The notes under the pieces were generated by a model, which made no database searches, was not told where the DNA came from, and saw only the letters and a program-made list of their open reading frames with translations. Made by a program: the position numbers and the translations under genes. Source: Symbiodinium natans (taxonomy: Eukaryota; Sar; Dinophyceae; Suessiales; Symbiodiniaceae). Taken from it: a stretch of 64,000 bases of DNA. Of the stretch, positions 10,640-22,143 are shown piece by piece (the first letter of the stretch is position 1; each line of letters starts with the position of its first letter). The stretch is taken from NCBI GenBank assembly GCA_905221605.1, contig CAJNDS010001101.1, forward strand, positions 425,001-489,000, given 5' to 3'.

Positions 10640-11400
10640 CGAACTTGCTCATGCAATTCGCAAGATGGCAGTCTAGCAGCGAGGCAGCCGCATTCGAGTT
10701 CAGGGTAGCGGGTAGCAACACTTGCAACTTAGGGTTTCGCAACGCAGGTGCATGAGGGGGCTGCCTCATTCTTCCAACTGCCTGGACCTAGACCAGGTCG
10801 GGCTGCATTCCCTTCGGGGCGTTCTACGCATGCTCGGCACCCCCGAAGCACTCCTGGCGGCGCGCATCCACCTCCACCTCAAGAGACCCTGGGTTCTTCG
10901 CCACACTGAGCAGGTAAATGCTCAGCTTGTGCACATGTAGTCGGTCTGTGGAGCGATCTGGAGGACCGACCTCCTTGGGCGGCTCTGGTAATCCTTTGGC
11001 ATAGCGAACGGTGGAGCCCCGTGGATGGTCTTCGCAGATGTCATGGCTCTGTTTGCACCCCATCAGACTTCTACTCAGTTCAAGAACGGGTTTTCCAGGG
11101 CTCGTGCACTCTTACCTGGAGCCTCGGCGCGACAAGGGGTGCTCTGCTGTGCAACACAAGGGTGCATCGGCTCAGATTGTGTTTGGCATACAGACATGTA
11201 CTTTCGTTAACAGGCTCTTTCGGGGTTGCCCTAAGGCCCTCTGCCTCGCCTCATACATGGATAATCTGCTTACAAGGATCCCCACAGTGGCACACGATGG
11301 GTTCGAGACCGGGCGGACAACATGTTGCAGGTACGTATCTACCCCAAAACAAGCGATCCGACAATTGCCCCAGACTCAAGCCTTTAAGGCGAGCTGCCAA
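10640..11400. repeat. dispersed repeat J (about 750 bp), copy at 11 kb
   Basis: Similar sequence recurs at 8,150-8,640 and 24,700-25,540. Shared landmarks are GCAAGATGGC...AGCGAGGCAGCCGCA, the MGC ORF and GCATACAGACATG. Relative to this copy, the 25-kb one carries two hairpin elements and a telomeric tract (25,340-25,378). Confidence 0.6.
10824..11063 (-). CDS. small conserved ORF with MGC N-terminus, copy 1
   Basis: 79 codons starting MGCKQSHDIC, with a conserved body PPD-ST-RLHVHKL and then VAKNPGSLEVEVDARRQ. A second copy at about 25 kb keeps the same frame despite base changes, which supports coding. MGC is a typical N-myristoyl/palmitoyl start, so membrane association is possible. It could be an exon of a repeated gene. 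Function unknown. Confidence 0.45.
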   Translation of the reverse strand: MGCKQSHDICEDHPRGSTVRYAKGLPEPPKEVGPPDRSTDRLHVHKLSIYLLSVAKNPGSLEVEVDARRQECFGGAEHA

Positions 11401-12926
11401 TAGCAAGGATTCAGCCAGACACCCCAAAGCCTAAAGTCCAAATCTCTTACTGAAGCCTGAAGCCTGAAGCCTTAGACCCCCGAAGCCTAAACCCTAAACC
11501 CTAAACCCTAAACAGTAAACCCTAAACCCTAAACCCTAAACCCTTAAAAGCCTGAACACTGCAACCTCAGGTGCACCTTCAGGGCCGGCTCTTCCGAACC
11601 TGCGGTTTGGTTTAGGGCTTTGGGGTCAGGAGGTTTCTGGGGTTTAGGGTTTAGGGTTTAGGGTTTAGGGTTTAGGGTTTGGGGTTTGGGGTTTGGGGTT
11701 TAGGGCTTAGGGTAACTTGAGCCGAGGAGGGGCGTAGAGTGCAGGGTTGGGTTTAGGCTTGGATTCTTTTTTTGGGGGGTTGAAGTCTCCAAGTTCAGGT
11801 CAAGGTTAGCGCTCGGGTGAACTCTTTTGGGGCCTCAGGGCTTAAGCGGGCAAGGCTCCAAACCATTAAACTCACATAAGGACGCCCCAACTTCCTCAAC
11901 CCGAAACCCTAGTGCCCTACTTCGGGTAGGGAGCAGTTGGGATGGCGGTATGACAAGATCCCCCCCGCAAAAAAAAATCGAACAAGACCCCAGAGTAACC
12001 TGGGAATCAAAAGGGTGCCCCTGTTGGCTTAAAGGTTTTGTTTTGTTTTAACCCTAAACGCTAAACGCTAAACCGCGAACCCTAAACCTAAACCCCAGGA
12101 AGCCCCTACCCCAAAACCCCCAAAACCCTAAACCCTATACCATATAGAGCCTAAACCCTGTAGACCCTAAACCCCTAAACCCATTTCTGGTGTGGGGTGT
12201 TCTAGCCTTAGGGACAAGACCCATGAGGAACCTAGGAATGAATGCAACAGGGTACCCTTTTTTGCTTAGGGGGCTTATAAGTTGGGTTCTAAGTACAGTT
12301 ACAATTGGTGAATAGGTACCATGAACCTCCAAGTAGGTTCCCGAACAACCTCGGAACAACACAGCACCCCCCCCCCCCACTCCAAGGGTTTAGGATTCAG
12401 GGTTTGGTGTTTGGGGTTTGAGGTTTGGGATTTAGGGGTTTAGGGTAAACCCTAAATCCGAAACTTGAGGTTTCTCAAACCCCGAAAAGTCTTTGGTTTA
12501 TGTCTCTAAGGGAAGCTAAACCCTAAACCCTAAACAAGGGGGAGGGCCTACACTGGGCCCGGGCTAAACACCGGGCAAGGGCAGCAATGGGTCGCAAGAC
12601 ACCGATGGGGGAGCCCCGTTCAGGTTTAGGGTTTAAGGTTTAGGGCTTAGGGTTTAGGGTCACCTTATGGAAACTGCGAATTCCCAGATTCCCAAACGGG
12701 GGTTCCCCCAAAGAGCCCCATACCCCTTCACCAAGGAATAGACCTTAAATCATAATAAGGATCCTAACTCTCGACCCTCAAACCCTAATTTTGGGGCATA
12801 TTCCCCTTGATTAAGCACCCTACACCCTAAATCCTAAACCCTAATCTCTAAACTTGGTTAATGGGGGATTGGGCTTTCTGGGGTTGATTTGTTTTCGGTC
12901 ATTCTCCCTATTCAGAAAACACCTAC

Positions 12927-12962
12927 GCAGCCCGACTAGTCAGCTCTGGGTACAGATTGCCC
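12927..12962 (-). CDS. small unassigned exon using a telomeric acceptor
   Basis: Acceptor GGGTTTAG|G lies inside the 12.96-13.02 kb array. Reads GNLYPELTSRAA and ends at a good donor GTAGGT. Confidence 0.45.
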
Positions 12963-13161
12963 CTAAACCCTAAACCCTAAACCCTAAACCCTAAACCCTA
13001 AACCCTAAACCCTAAACCCTAACCCCAAAGCCCTAATTGGGAGCTGGGCTTGGGGGTTAAGGGTTTAGGCCTCCCTAGAAACCCTAAGGGTTTTAGGGTG
13101 TAGGACTTTTGCGTTTAGGGTTTCTAGCTTCCTTCTGCATAGGCCCTAGAATACCCTATAC

Positions 13162-13246
13162 CACTGCACAATCCGTCGGCAGCCAGGTAGCCATCCCGCA
13201 CCGTGAGGTTCGGAATGCACTGCACATCTAGGAGGACTTCTACGGC
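13162..13246 (-). CDS. unassigned exon
   Basis: CTGGCAG|GCC...CAGTG|GTATAGG, reading AVEVLLDVQCIPNLTVRDGY and then LAADGLCS. Both borders are good. No family recognised. Confidence 0.6.
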
Positions 13247-13269
13247 CTGCCAGATGGCTTTTGGTTTTC

Positions 13270-13430
13270 GGGTTTAGGGTTTAGGGTTTAGGGTTTAGGG
13301 TTTAGGGTTTAGGGTTTAGGGTTTAGGGTTTAGGGTTTAGGGTTTAGGGTTTAGGGTTTAGGGTTTAGGGTTTACGGTTTGCGGTTTGCGGTTTAGGGTT
13401 TAGGGTTTAGGGTTTAGGGTGGGGGAACAT
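13270..13430. repeat. long telomere-type array (TTTAGGG)n
   Basis: About 160 bp; includes the private variants TTTACGG and TTTGCGG near the right end. A neighbouring array (13,490-13,583) has a GGGTTTCA 8-mer block. Confidence 0.9.
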
Positions 13431-13433
13431 CCC

Positions 13434-13492
13434 AACACCAAAGGTTCGACGGACCTGGTACCTGGTAGGCTCGTCTCGGTCCGGGGCTACGG
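13434..13492 (-). CDS. unassigned exon
   Basis: Short unique island between two long arrays. Minus strand APDRDEPTRYQVRRTFGVGM is open with a TAG| acceptor at its edge. Confidence 0.4.
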
Positions 13493-13597
13493 TTTAGGGT
13501 TTAGGGTTTAGGGTTTCAGGGTTTCAGGGTTTCAGGGTTTCAGGGTTTCAGGGTTTCAGGGTTTAGGGTTTAGGGTTTAGGGTCGACGCAGTCATGG

Positions 13598-13690
13598 ACA
13601 AGCTGTGCATTGTTGGCTCGACTTGTGCGCCAAGTCTGTGGCCAAAAATCGATAGACGAACACAACTTGCCCCATTATTTTGGCAAGTCT
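13598..13690 (-). CDS. unassigned exon
   Basis: Unique island between arrays. Minus strand ARLAKIMGQVVFVYRFLATD, then LAHKSSQQCTAC. Strong coding look; borders approximate. Confidence 0.5.
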
Positions 13691-14453
13691 GGCCCATGAC
13701 AGGGGTTTAGGGTTTAGGGTTTAGGGTTTAGGGTTTAGCAGTCTCAGACCCACTGCGAACCCCCACGAACCCAGGCAACGTGCCTTGCCCACACACCTTC
13801 CCGAACCTAAACCTTTAAACTTTAGCACCCGTCCACGGACACTAACGTAAAGTCCGTGAAAACCTGGCACCTCTGCATGATTCTTGCTGCGTTCGACCGA
13901 AAACCCCTAAAACTATGTACAGCTGGGTTTCGACGAACTTTGGCTTACTTCTCAGAGGACTGTTACGGCCTCCTCCACCATTTGAAGTTTACGACATACC
14001 CCTAAATTAGAAATTAGTCGGATTCCCTGATAATGAGGACCCCAATAATTTCGGAAACCCCTATGTTAGCTCCAAAAGAGAGCTTGTAGTCTGAGCCAGA
14101 GACTAGCTCGGGTGTTCCGAACTCCAACGAGCTAGGCGCCTGCAGCTCCCAAGCCTTACACCCCACCTACGTCCTCCGCCTTGCAGCCTCCACCCGAAAC
14201 CTTAATAACCCTAATAACCCTAATAACCCTAAACCCTAAACCCAGGCCCTAAAACCCTAAACCCAAAACCCAAAACCCTAAACCCTAATCCCTAGACCCT
14301 AAGCTGCCTGGCAAAGCCGAATGAAGCTCCATGCCTGCCAAGGCCCGGGGGAGGGGCGGGGGGGGGGGAGTACCCTAAACCCGAAACCCTAAACCCTAAA
14401 CCCTAAATTAAACCCTGGAGTGGGGGGAAGGCGTGGGTGAGACTACCAAATGC

Positions 14454-14492
14454 CTGGCGCCAGCCCCCATCGGACGGCTCCGTAAGGTTTTC
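14454..14492 (-). CDS. unassigned exon
   Basis: ACTCGCAG|G...CGCCAG|GCATTT (GC donor), reading ENLTEPSDGGWRQ. Confidence 0.45.
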
Positions 14493-14984
14493 CTGCGAGT
14501 CGGTATCTACTTGGCCTTTGAAGGGGTGTCTAAATAGTAGCCTTAAGGTCCAAGCATGTACTATATACGTCCTTATGGTTACCTACACTTTCTACTGGTT
14601 TGGAAGCCAGCATTTCTAGACCGCAGTGCGCTGTAGGGTTTTCATAAACCCTTTTACCGTTGAGGGTCCAGTTTGGGCTGAGGGTGCAAACATTCACTAC
14701 TAGTTGCCTCACAACCCAAGAAACGAAGATAATAATCCCTGTCTTCCCCTTATAAGGGGTTCTTAAGTTCTTTAGCAATAAGTAGATCCCTATCTTCCCC
14801 TTATAAGGGGTTCTTACAAGCAAGAAGTAGTTCAGGGTTCAGGGCGCCAAGGCAAGGCTTCAGCCAAGGCTTCGGACCCTTCGGTCGGTTGGAGCTGGGG
14901 TGGAAAAAACCTAAACCTGAAACCCTAAACCCTAACACTCAGAAGCAAAACCAGACCCTACATAACCCTAAAGCCTCTAAACCC

Positions 14985-15075
14985 TCTAAGCCCTCTAAAC
15001 TCTCAAAACCCTCTAAACCCTCTAGACCCTCTAAACCCTCTAAACCCTCTAAACTCTCTAAACCCTCTGAACCCC
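14985..15075. repeat. array of 9-mer variant CCCTCTAAA
   Basis: About ten CCCTCTAAA-type units, a form not seen elsewhere in the window. Confidence 0.85.
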
Positions 15076-15120
15076 AAACCCTAAACCCTAAACCCCAAAC
15101 CCCAAACCCTCCAAAAAATA

Positions 15121-15165
15121 AGGCCCGCAGCTCCCAGGCCCCAAGCTGCCAGTTCAGATACTGCC
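15121..15165 (-). CDS. unassigned exon using a telomere-like acceptor
   Basis: Acceptor CTTTAG|G, reading QYLNWQLGAWELRA. 3' border approximate. Confidence 0.4.
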
Positions 15166-15411
15166 CTAAAGACACCCATCGAGGCACTCGTCGTAGGGCA
15201 GGGTTTAAGGGTTAAGGGTTAAGGGTTCAGGGTTTAGGGTTGAGGGTTTAGGGCTTGGGGCCTAGGGTTTAGGGGGTCCAAACGGCCCAAACTCTAAACC
15301 CCAAACTCCAAACCCCTCGTCGTCTTACAAGGAACACTTAAACGGTCGCAGGTGCCCCAAACCCTAAACCCTAAACCCTAAACCCTAAACCCTAAACCCT
15401 AATTTCTCAAC

Positions 15412-15467
15412 TCTCCGCCTGAATGTTCGCCTCATGCTCAAGCCGACCTAATGCCAGCTTCACCAAC
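15412..15467 (-). CDS. unassigned exon
   Basis: GCCGAG|G...GAGA|GTTGAG, reading LVKLALGRLEHEANIQAE, helix-like. Confidence 0.5.
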
Positions 15468-16144
15468 CTCGGCAAATTGACATACAGGGGTTTAGGGGTT
15501 TAGGGTTTTGGGTTTTAGCGTGTAGGGTTTAGGTTTAGGGTTGAAGTAAGGTTTATATTTCTTGTATCCCCAAAAGGCCACCAAGTATATACACTCACCA
15601 CTATTAATGAGGGACCTTATCTACACTCACCAAGAAGTAATACATACCCTGCTTCATACGATGAAGGCTTGCGGCTTTGTAGGGTTTAGGCCCATACTTA
15701 TCATTATGATATAACGACAAGACCCCCCCCCCCCCCGGCACATCTTTCATGAAGCCTACCTACACTCAGATCCCTGCGTGAGTTTCCAGGGCTGAGGCAC
15801 TCTGCTCCCCGCATGAAATTCCAGGGTTGAGGTGGTTTACACCAACCTACTAGCGAGAGGAGAGCGAGAAGGAGAGAGAGAGGAGGGAGGGAAAGAGAGA
15901 GAGAGAGAGAAGCAAAACCCTTGGTCCCACAAAGCCGCGTGGTCTAAACAATAAACCTTACACCCTAGACTTGCCAAATGCGAATACCCACACTAAAACA
16001 ACCTGAACCCAACCCCGAAACTGAAGTGAGCTGCCGGTGCCACGGCGAGCAGCAGCGATCGGCTCGCCCTAAACCGTAAACCCTAAACCCTAAACCCTAA
16101 GCCCTAAACCCTAAACCCCAAACGCGAGGCCCTAAACCCTAAAC

Positions 16145-16224
16145 CGTTTCGGAGATGGCGCAGCCGTCACAACGAAGGACCCCGGAAGCTGGACCCCAAA
16201 GCTTCGCCCAGGACGCCCTGCCTC
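16145..16224 (-). CDS. unassigned exon with telomeric donor
   Basis: CCCAAG|G, reading RQGVLGEALGSSFRVLRCDG and then CAISET, ending ACG|GTTTAGGG. The donor is the first telomeric unit of the adjacent array. A second frame is also open. Confidence 0.5.
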
Positions 16225-16731
16225 CTTGGGTCAAGGTTAAGGGTTAAGGGTTAAGGGTTTAGGGTTTAGGGTCCTCGGGATGTTCCCCCTTGTACTAGAA
16301 GTCCTGAATGGGGACTTTTTTGGGGGGGTACTATAATCCCCATTAACGATTGTTAGTTTAAGAGGAAGCATTCCAAATAAGGGACTTCATCTATTTTCTG
16401 GATTGAAACCCCAAACCCGAAACCCGAAACCCTAAGCCCGAAACCCTAAACCTTAAACTTGGGATTTCGAATTAGGACTTTTTGACTTCGGATTCATGTT
16501 TTGGGCTTGGAAATTCAGGTGCCTCGAGAATGATTAGGACCCTAGAGGCCTTTGAGCCGGGAACAGCCGGACCTCTCTCCAACTTGTGGGTCTAGCCCTA
16601 AACCCTGAACCCTAAACCCTAAACCCTAAACCCTAAACCCTAGACCCTGGAAGCCCATCCCAGCCCCCTGCTTCGTAGGTCTGGGGGCTCTGCCCCGGAA
16701 GTCCCCAGAGGCCCCCGGGCAGACAAAGGTA

Positions 16732-16883
16732 CTTGAAGGTTCATGGTACTTACTAACCAATTATAAACTGTACTTATAACCCTACTTACAATACCCCTAC
16801 AGGGCCTTATAGGGGTTATCCCAATGGTAAGTAGGGTTATAAGCCCAGCTGTAATTGGTTAGTAAGTACCATGAACCTTCAAG
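16732..16883. mobile_element. hairpin element family B, copy at 16.8 kb
   Basis: Intact copy of about 150 bp, very like the 2.8-kb copy. Confidence 0.7.
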
Positions 16884-17354
16884 CACAAACTTGAGACTGA
16901 GGAGGCCCCCCAATCACACCCGCAACAGACGCCGGGTGTGCGCGGAGCATGTCATGTAACACACCCCCAAACCCCAAAAAACATGGAAACTTAGCCCCAC
17001 AACCTAAACCCAGAAAGCCCCTTCCGCTCTCAATCCGAGACTGTGGCTCTGGGAAACGCGAGAGCCTTGGCAAAAAGCGGCGGACATTTGGGTGTAGTTA
17101 GGGGGGTTCGAGTTGAGAGTGAGGAATGCCAGCACCAAACCTGTCCCAAGCTCCGAAAAGCCAGCCCTGAAAACCCCACCCTTGTGTAGGAATGTTCGTC
17201 GTCGTAGTTGGAATCATAAATCACGATGTCATACAAACAAAACAACCCCCTTGGCATGAAACTCTGTGTCACAAAGCCTGGTAGCACTTAGGACAGAGGT
17301 TAACTTGAGGCTTTTTGAGGCCGTTTAGGTTTAGGGTTCGAGGTTGAAGGTTCA

Positions 17355-17485
17355 CTTGGAGGTTCATGGTACTTATAGCGTACGACTTATAGCCTACTTA
17401 GAAGTGCGTTAAGTGCCCTAACATGGTTATCATTGGGTTATAAGAACAGTTATAACTGGGTTACTATGTACCATGAACCTCCAAG
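17355..17485. mobile_element. hairpin element family B, copy at 17.4 kb
   Basis: Intact ends. The last 21 bp are repeated at 17,596-17,616 beyond a telomeric array. Confidence 0.7.
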
Positions 17486-17499
17486 TAGGTGGTAGTGAC

Positions 17500-17578
17500 C
17501 CTAAACCCTAAACCCTAAACCCTAAACCCTAAACCCTAAACCCTAAACCCTAAACCCTAAACCCTAAACCCTAAACCC
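17500..17578. repeat. telomere-type array (CCCTAAA)n
   Basis: Eleven perfect units, between two copies of the family B right end. Confidence 0.9.
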
Positions 17579-17632
17579 GAATTGGTCTTTCTAAGTACCA
17601 TGAACCTCCAAGTAGGGAGACAAACTTTCCAC

Positions 17633-17754
17633 CTATCGGCCGAGGTCTCGCACCCCAACTGCGACAGGACCTTGAACGCCCAGAGGAGGACGATGCACTC
17701 CTGCTCTTTCGGGTGGAGCCCCCAAACCTTCTTCACTTCCAGTCCATTCTTTTC
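17633..17754 (-). CDS. unassigned exon
   Basis: Acceptor CCCTAAG|G is in a telomeric tract; donor GATAG|GTGGAA. 122 nt reading EKNGLEVKKVWGLHPKEQEC, then IVLLWAFKVLSQLGC. It is the clearest unidentified exon of the left half. Its 3' end abuts the duplicated edge of a family B element. Confidence 0.6.
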
Positions 17755-18048
17755 CTTAGGGTTTAGGGTTTAGGGTTTAGGGTTTAGGGTTTAGGGCTTA
17801 GGGTTTACTTCACCCTAAACTGCAAGAAAGCCCCTTGGTTAGCTGCCGGCTAGGCAGCGGGCCGCAGCAAGCCAGTCGAGTCACAAAGTTTCAGCTGCCG
17901 AAAACCCTAAACCCTAAAACCCTAAACCCTAAACCATTCCTAAACCCTAAACCCTAAACCCTAAACCCTAAACCCTAAACCCTAAACCCCAACTGAGTAG
18001 AAACGGTCTAGCAGTTGGAGGCCAACGCCCTTCAAGAAGGGTTTAGGT

Positions 18049-18129
18049 CTGCTGCAGCACCGCATTCTTCACAGCTTGTAAGCTCAACGCATTCTCTTTG
18101 CCTGGACCCCCGCCCTTTTCTTTGTTTAG
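18049..18129 (-). CDS. unassigned exon
   Basis: Minus frame LLNKEKGGGPGKENALSLQA then VKNAVLQQ; borders approximate. A short in-line island just downstream (GVGLQLLDRFYS, about 18,005-18,035) may be a separate exon. Confidence 0.45.
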
Positions 18130-18422
18130 AAGACCGGATTTAGGACAGGATTTTGGGTTTAGGCTTTGGGGTTTTAAGTGTTGGTCGTGCTTGTGTTTCA
18201 GGCTGTTGGGCTTAGGGCTTTGGCTTCTTGGCGCATTGGCCTCCAAGGGGCTCCAAAGCTCAAGGCACCCAACCCTGAACCCTAAATACCACAAATGCCC
18301 CAAATTCCCTCAATACCCCAAAGTACCTAGATACCCTAAATACCCTAAGTACCCTAAATACCCCAAGTACGCCATATTCCCTAAATACCACAAATACCCC
18401 AACACCCATACTTCTACAAGCC

Positions 18423-18500
18423 TGTTATAGTAAACAACGGGCGCCACAGAGCACAGTGCGAGATGGCCCCGGATCTCCAAAAGCGCGATTTGGTGCACCA
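18423..18500 (-). CDS. unassigned exon
   Basis: Minus frame DLVHQIALLEIRGHLALCSV then APVVYYNR, ending at ACAG. Borders approximate. Confidence 0.35.
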
Positions 18501-19467
18501 AGTCCAAAGGATTTAAGGGTTTGAGGGTTCAGGGGTTTTAGAGTTGAGGGTTTTAGGGTTTAGGGTTTTTGGGGTTCAGGCTTTAGGGCTTATATAGGGT
18601 TTAGGGCATTTACCCAATCTCTAGCCGTTGTTGACTTATGTCTTGTACACTAAAGAACCTTTTTTCAAGACAAAAGACTTGGCATTACCAACAAAGCAAT
18701 AAAGGCTCATGAAGTAACTATATAGACCCAAGAGTAGCCCTAAAACAAAGCGAATAAGGGCCTATTCTGGGCCCTAGCTTCTCTAAAAACCTGGTCTCTT
18801 TTCTTTTTTTGGGTGGGGGGGGGTTCTATTATAAGACTTCCGCTCTTGTTTAGGGCGCCCCAAAAGGAGACCGCAATTTAGAGGAGTGAACACGTGGGCT
18901 CTTAGGTAAGGTCTTGTTGGTCTCAGGCAAGGGGGTAAGACTCGTACCCCACCCTAAACCCTAAACCCCTTAAACCCTAATAAAGGTTTCCCTTCACACA
19001 CTCCTACCATCGCCCTTATGTTCCCTTAGAGGCTAATTATCAAAGGCCCCCCAAACCCCCACGAAGAGCAGTGAGAAGCTCTAGTATTCTCAACCCTAAA
19101 CCCTCAGCCCTAAGCCCTAAACCCTAATTAAACCTTAACAGTCAAACTTTGCGTGCAAGGTTGAGGGTTTCAAGGTTTCAGCACATCTTCCTGCAACCTC
19201 ACAGGCTTGGGGCGTAGAGGATTCCCAGACTATGCATTCAGAGTTTTAGGGGTTTATAGGGTTTAGGATTTAGGGTTTAGGGTTTGGGGGATAAAGGTTT
19301 ATAAAGGTTTAGGGTGTGTAGGGTGTAGGGTTTAGGGAGTCCCGCGTCTGTGGCGCTTTAACTTTGGCCTAGACCCAAACCCGCCAAGCAGCAAGCAGTC
19401 TCAGGCCTCAGCAACACCCGCCCACAACCATACACCCTCAACCTTGGGATATGTCCCCGTTATACTA

Positions 19468-19578
19468 ACCCAAAGGGTCCATGTACCTATATAGTATATA
19501 CTTGGGCCCTAAAGGGGTTCCTATATCGTAGCTTTAGGGCCCAAGTATGTACCTTCTAGGTACATGGACCCTTAGGGT
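19468..19578. mobile_element. hairpin element family C, nested in family M
   Basis: GGGTCCATGTACCTATATAG...CTAGGTACATGGACCC, about 110 bp. Family M sequence is split around it (GGGATATGTCCCCGTTATACTAA left, CTACCAGCCCTTAATAGGG right), so C inserted into M. Confidence 0.7.
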
Positions 19579-19758
19579 AACTACCAGCCCTTAATAGGGA
19601 TTACAGCACCCCCTGAGCATTCAGGTCTGTTATGAGAAGGGGAACGACACCAAAACGCCCAAAACGCTCAATTCCAGAAACCGGTTTAGGGTTTGGGGTT
19701 TTGGGTTTAGGGTTTAGGGTTTAGGGCTTAGGGTTTAGGGTTCCCTCAACCCTCAGGC

Positions 19759-19809
19759 CTCTGCAGTGATGGCGCCGGAGGGAATGCCCACGTTCTGAAC
19801 CCATCCTTG
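19759..19809 (-). CDS. unassigned exon
   Basis: CTCCAAG|C...GCAGAG|GCCTGA (GC donor), 17 codons QGWVQNVGIPSGAITAE. Confidence 0.45.
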
Positions 19810-20039
19810 CTTGGAGTGGGTTTAGGGTTTAGGGTTTAGGGTTTAGGGTTTAGGGTTTAGGGTTTAGGGTTTAGGGTTACAACACAATTTATGGCAAAGT
19901 TAGGGCACTGTAAGGGGCTTATAAGTGTGCTATGTGTGCAGTTATAGCTGGGTTACAAGTAGCATGAACCTTCAAGCGCACGAGGGAAGCACAGTGGAAG
20001 ATGAGGGCTTTATTGGCTTATAGGCGTTCAGACGGTTCA

Positions 20040-20140
20040 TCCTAAGGACCCATGTACCTCCACATATAGTATCGACTTGGGATTTTAAAGTAGCTTTAGG
20101 GTCAAAGTATATACTGTATAGGTACATGGACCCTTAAGGT
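20040..20140. mobile_element. hairpin element family C, copy 2
   Basis: Same ends and centre (ACTTGGGATTTTAAAG...), slightly shortened. Confidence 0.65.
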
Positions 20141-20784
20141 TAGAGGATTGAGATCGCAAGGCTTTTTAGAGTTTTCGTAAGGCTTGGGAAGTGGTTGAAG
20201 GGGTTTAGGCGGTTAACAAGGCGGCAGGAAGGAGAGGGCTGTGGTGGTGTGAGACAGTTTACATCGGTTTTCGGAGGACTTGTCGGATCTAAATAAAGTT
20301 TTAATGATTTCTAGAAAGTCTCTAGGGCTCACGGGGTTTCTAGGATAGCTCAAAACCCTAAACCCTAAACCCTGGCGGCTTTCAGCGTCTGGAGTATAGG
20401 TCAGGGTGGGTTTAGGGTTTAGGGTCTAGGGTCGAAACGGTCTAGGGTCCGAAGGGGCTGATGTCATTCAGGTGCCACCCTGTGTAATCTCCACAAAGAG
20501 CCCGAAACTTGCATCCCGAAATCAGTTTGGCCTTTCGGGCCCAAAAGGCGCCAAAACCCGGCATGCTACGCGCGAGCCGGTGGCAGGCAGAATTTGGCTA
20601 CGGCTTGCCCGAATCCTTAAACCCTAAACCCACGCATGAAGCCCTAAACCCTATTTTACTCTCTAAGGGATTATTATATCTGGTACCTTATTCCCCTAAA
20701 CCCTAAACCCTAAACCCTGGGCATGCTTACATCAGCTTGGAGGCGGAGAGGGGGGGGGGGGAGATCAGGCCGCAACCCTAATCC

Positions 20785-20893
20785 CCCTGAGGGTCCATGT
20801 ACCCACGTAGTACATACTTGGGCCCTAAAGCTACGATATAGGAACCCCTTTAGGGCCCAAGTATATACTATATAGGTACATGGACCCTTTGGG
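20785..20893. mobile_element. hairpin element family C, copy 3
   Basis: Intact copy, inverted ends GGGTCCATGTACC / GGTACATGGACCC. Confidence 0.7.
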
Positions 20894-21494
20894 CCCCTAA
20901 CCTCCCCCCACTCCCCACTTGCGTAAGTTGAATTGCATCGGTCCGTATAGTCGGCTTCGTGTTTCGGCGTAGGTCAAGCACAAAGTTCACACCCCAAAGC
21001 TTGAAAGACACATGTGTATATGTATCTGCATGCATGTGTATATACTACTGCATGTACATATTGACATGTAGACACGTACATCACATATACATATACATGT
21101 ACAGAGACATATAGACGTATACGCCATATGTACATACACATATATATATATACACATACATACACATGTATGTATATATTTATATATCTTTGATTTTGTT
21201 GATAGGTTCTCATTCGTGGGTCATACACGGTATTCAGAGCAACTTTGCTCCTCCCTGTCTTGCAGCAGCCTTTTGAAGCCATCAAAAACAGATGAGCGCT
21301 ACTGGGTTTCTGTAGATCTTGCGGCAAGCGATGTCTTATGCAATTGCGAACCACCATGCTGTCAATGAAATCTCGCTTTGCCGACAGGATCGAATTATGA
21401 CAATGCAGAAGTTGCAGAGGCAAGTGCTTCATAAGTCACGAACTCTTCATACTGACAGCATGCAGCGAAGGTTCCCTTTTACCTTGGTCCCCAC

Positions 21495-21582
21495 CCCTAA
21501 GGATCCATGTACCAATATAGTGTATACTTGGCCCCCTAAAGCTACTACATAGGCACCCCTTAAAAGCCCAAGTATATACTTA
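21495..21582. mobile_element. hairpin element family C, copy 4 (3' end lost)
   Basis: Left arm clear; the right arm stops after AAGTATATACT. Confidence 0.6.
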
Positions 21583-22075
21583 GGCAGCTGCATGCACGTG
21601 CACTTAGTTAAAGGCGCACTGCTGTGGCAGGTGCACGAAGCGGGCGCGACAGCATTGAATATATTGAACACTCTGCACTGCCGAGATCTTGCCAAGAATC
21701 CATGATCCATGACGAGTGTGCATGAGGCTTAAGTATGCAAGTATGACACAGCAAGAAACCGACAGCAGGCTCATTTCAGAGCCTCTTTGTTGTAATTGGA
21801 GGATTGTGTAGTTTATACTAGGATGACAAGGGAGTTATACAGGGATAATATTGGTATAAATACAATGTATGTTCGCATATATATATATAGAGAGAACATA
21901 CAGACATACATATATATATATATATGTATGTCTACAAGCACAAACTTACACATGCACACGCGCGTACACATACACATACATATATATATATATACATAGC
22001 ATCAAAGCAAACTTGATGAATGCGTACAAGCCATGAGCCTGAGCGCTCATTGCATTAGCGGAGATGGAAGCTCGT

Positions 22076-22143
22076 GTATTGCCGACAGGAATGTCGAATT
22101 AAGTGTGTTGGTTGGCCACTCGGAAGGGTAGTACAACTTGCTT
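22076..22143 (-). repeat. repeat K, copy 2
   Basis: Minus frame YYPSEWPTNTLNSTFLSAI, in the same frame as the 8.9-kb copy. It lies in an AT-rich, TA-microsatellite region. Confidence 0.4.

Noticed and set aside
14889-15215. Ser-Lys-Pro repeat ORF
   Set aside because: Direct translation of the CCCTCTAAA variant array.
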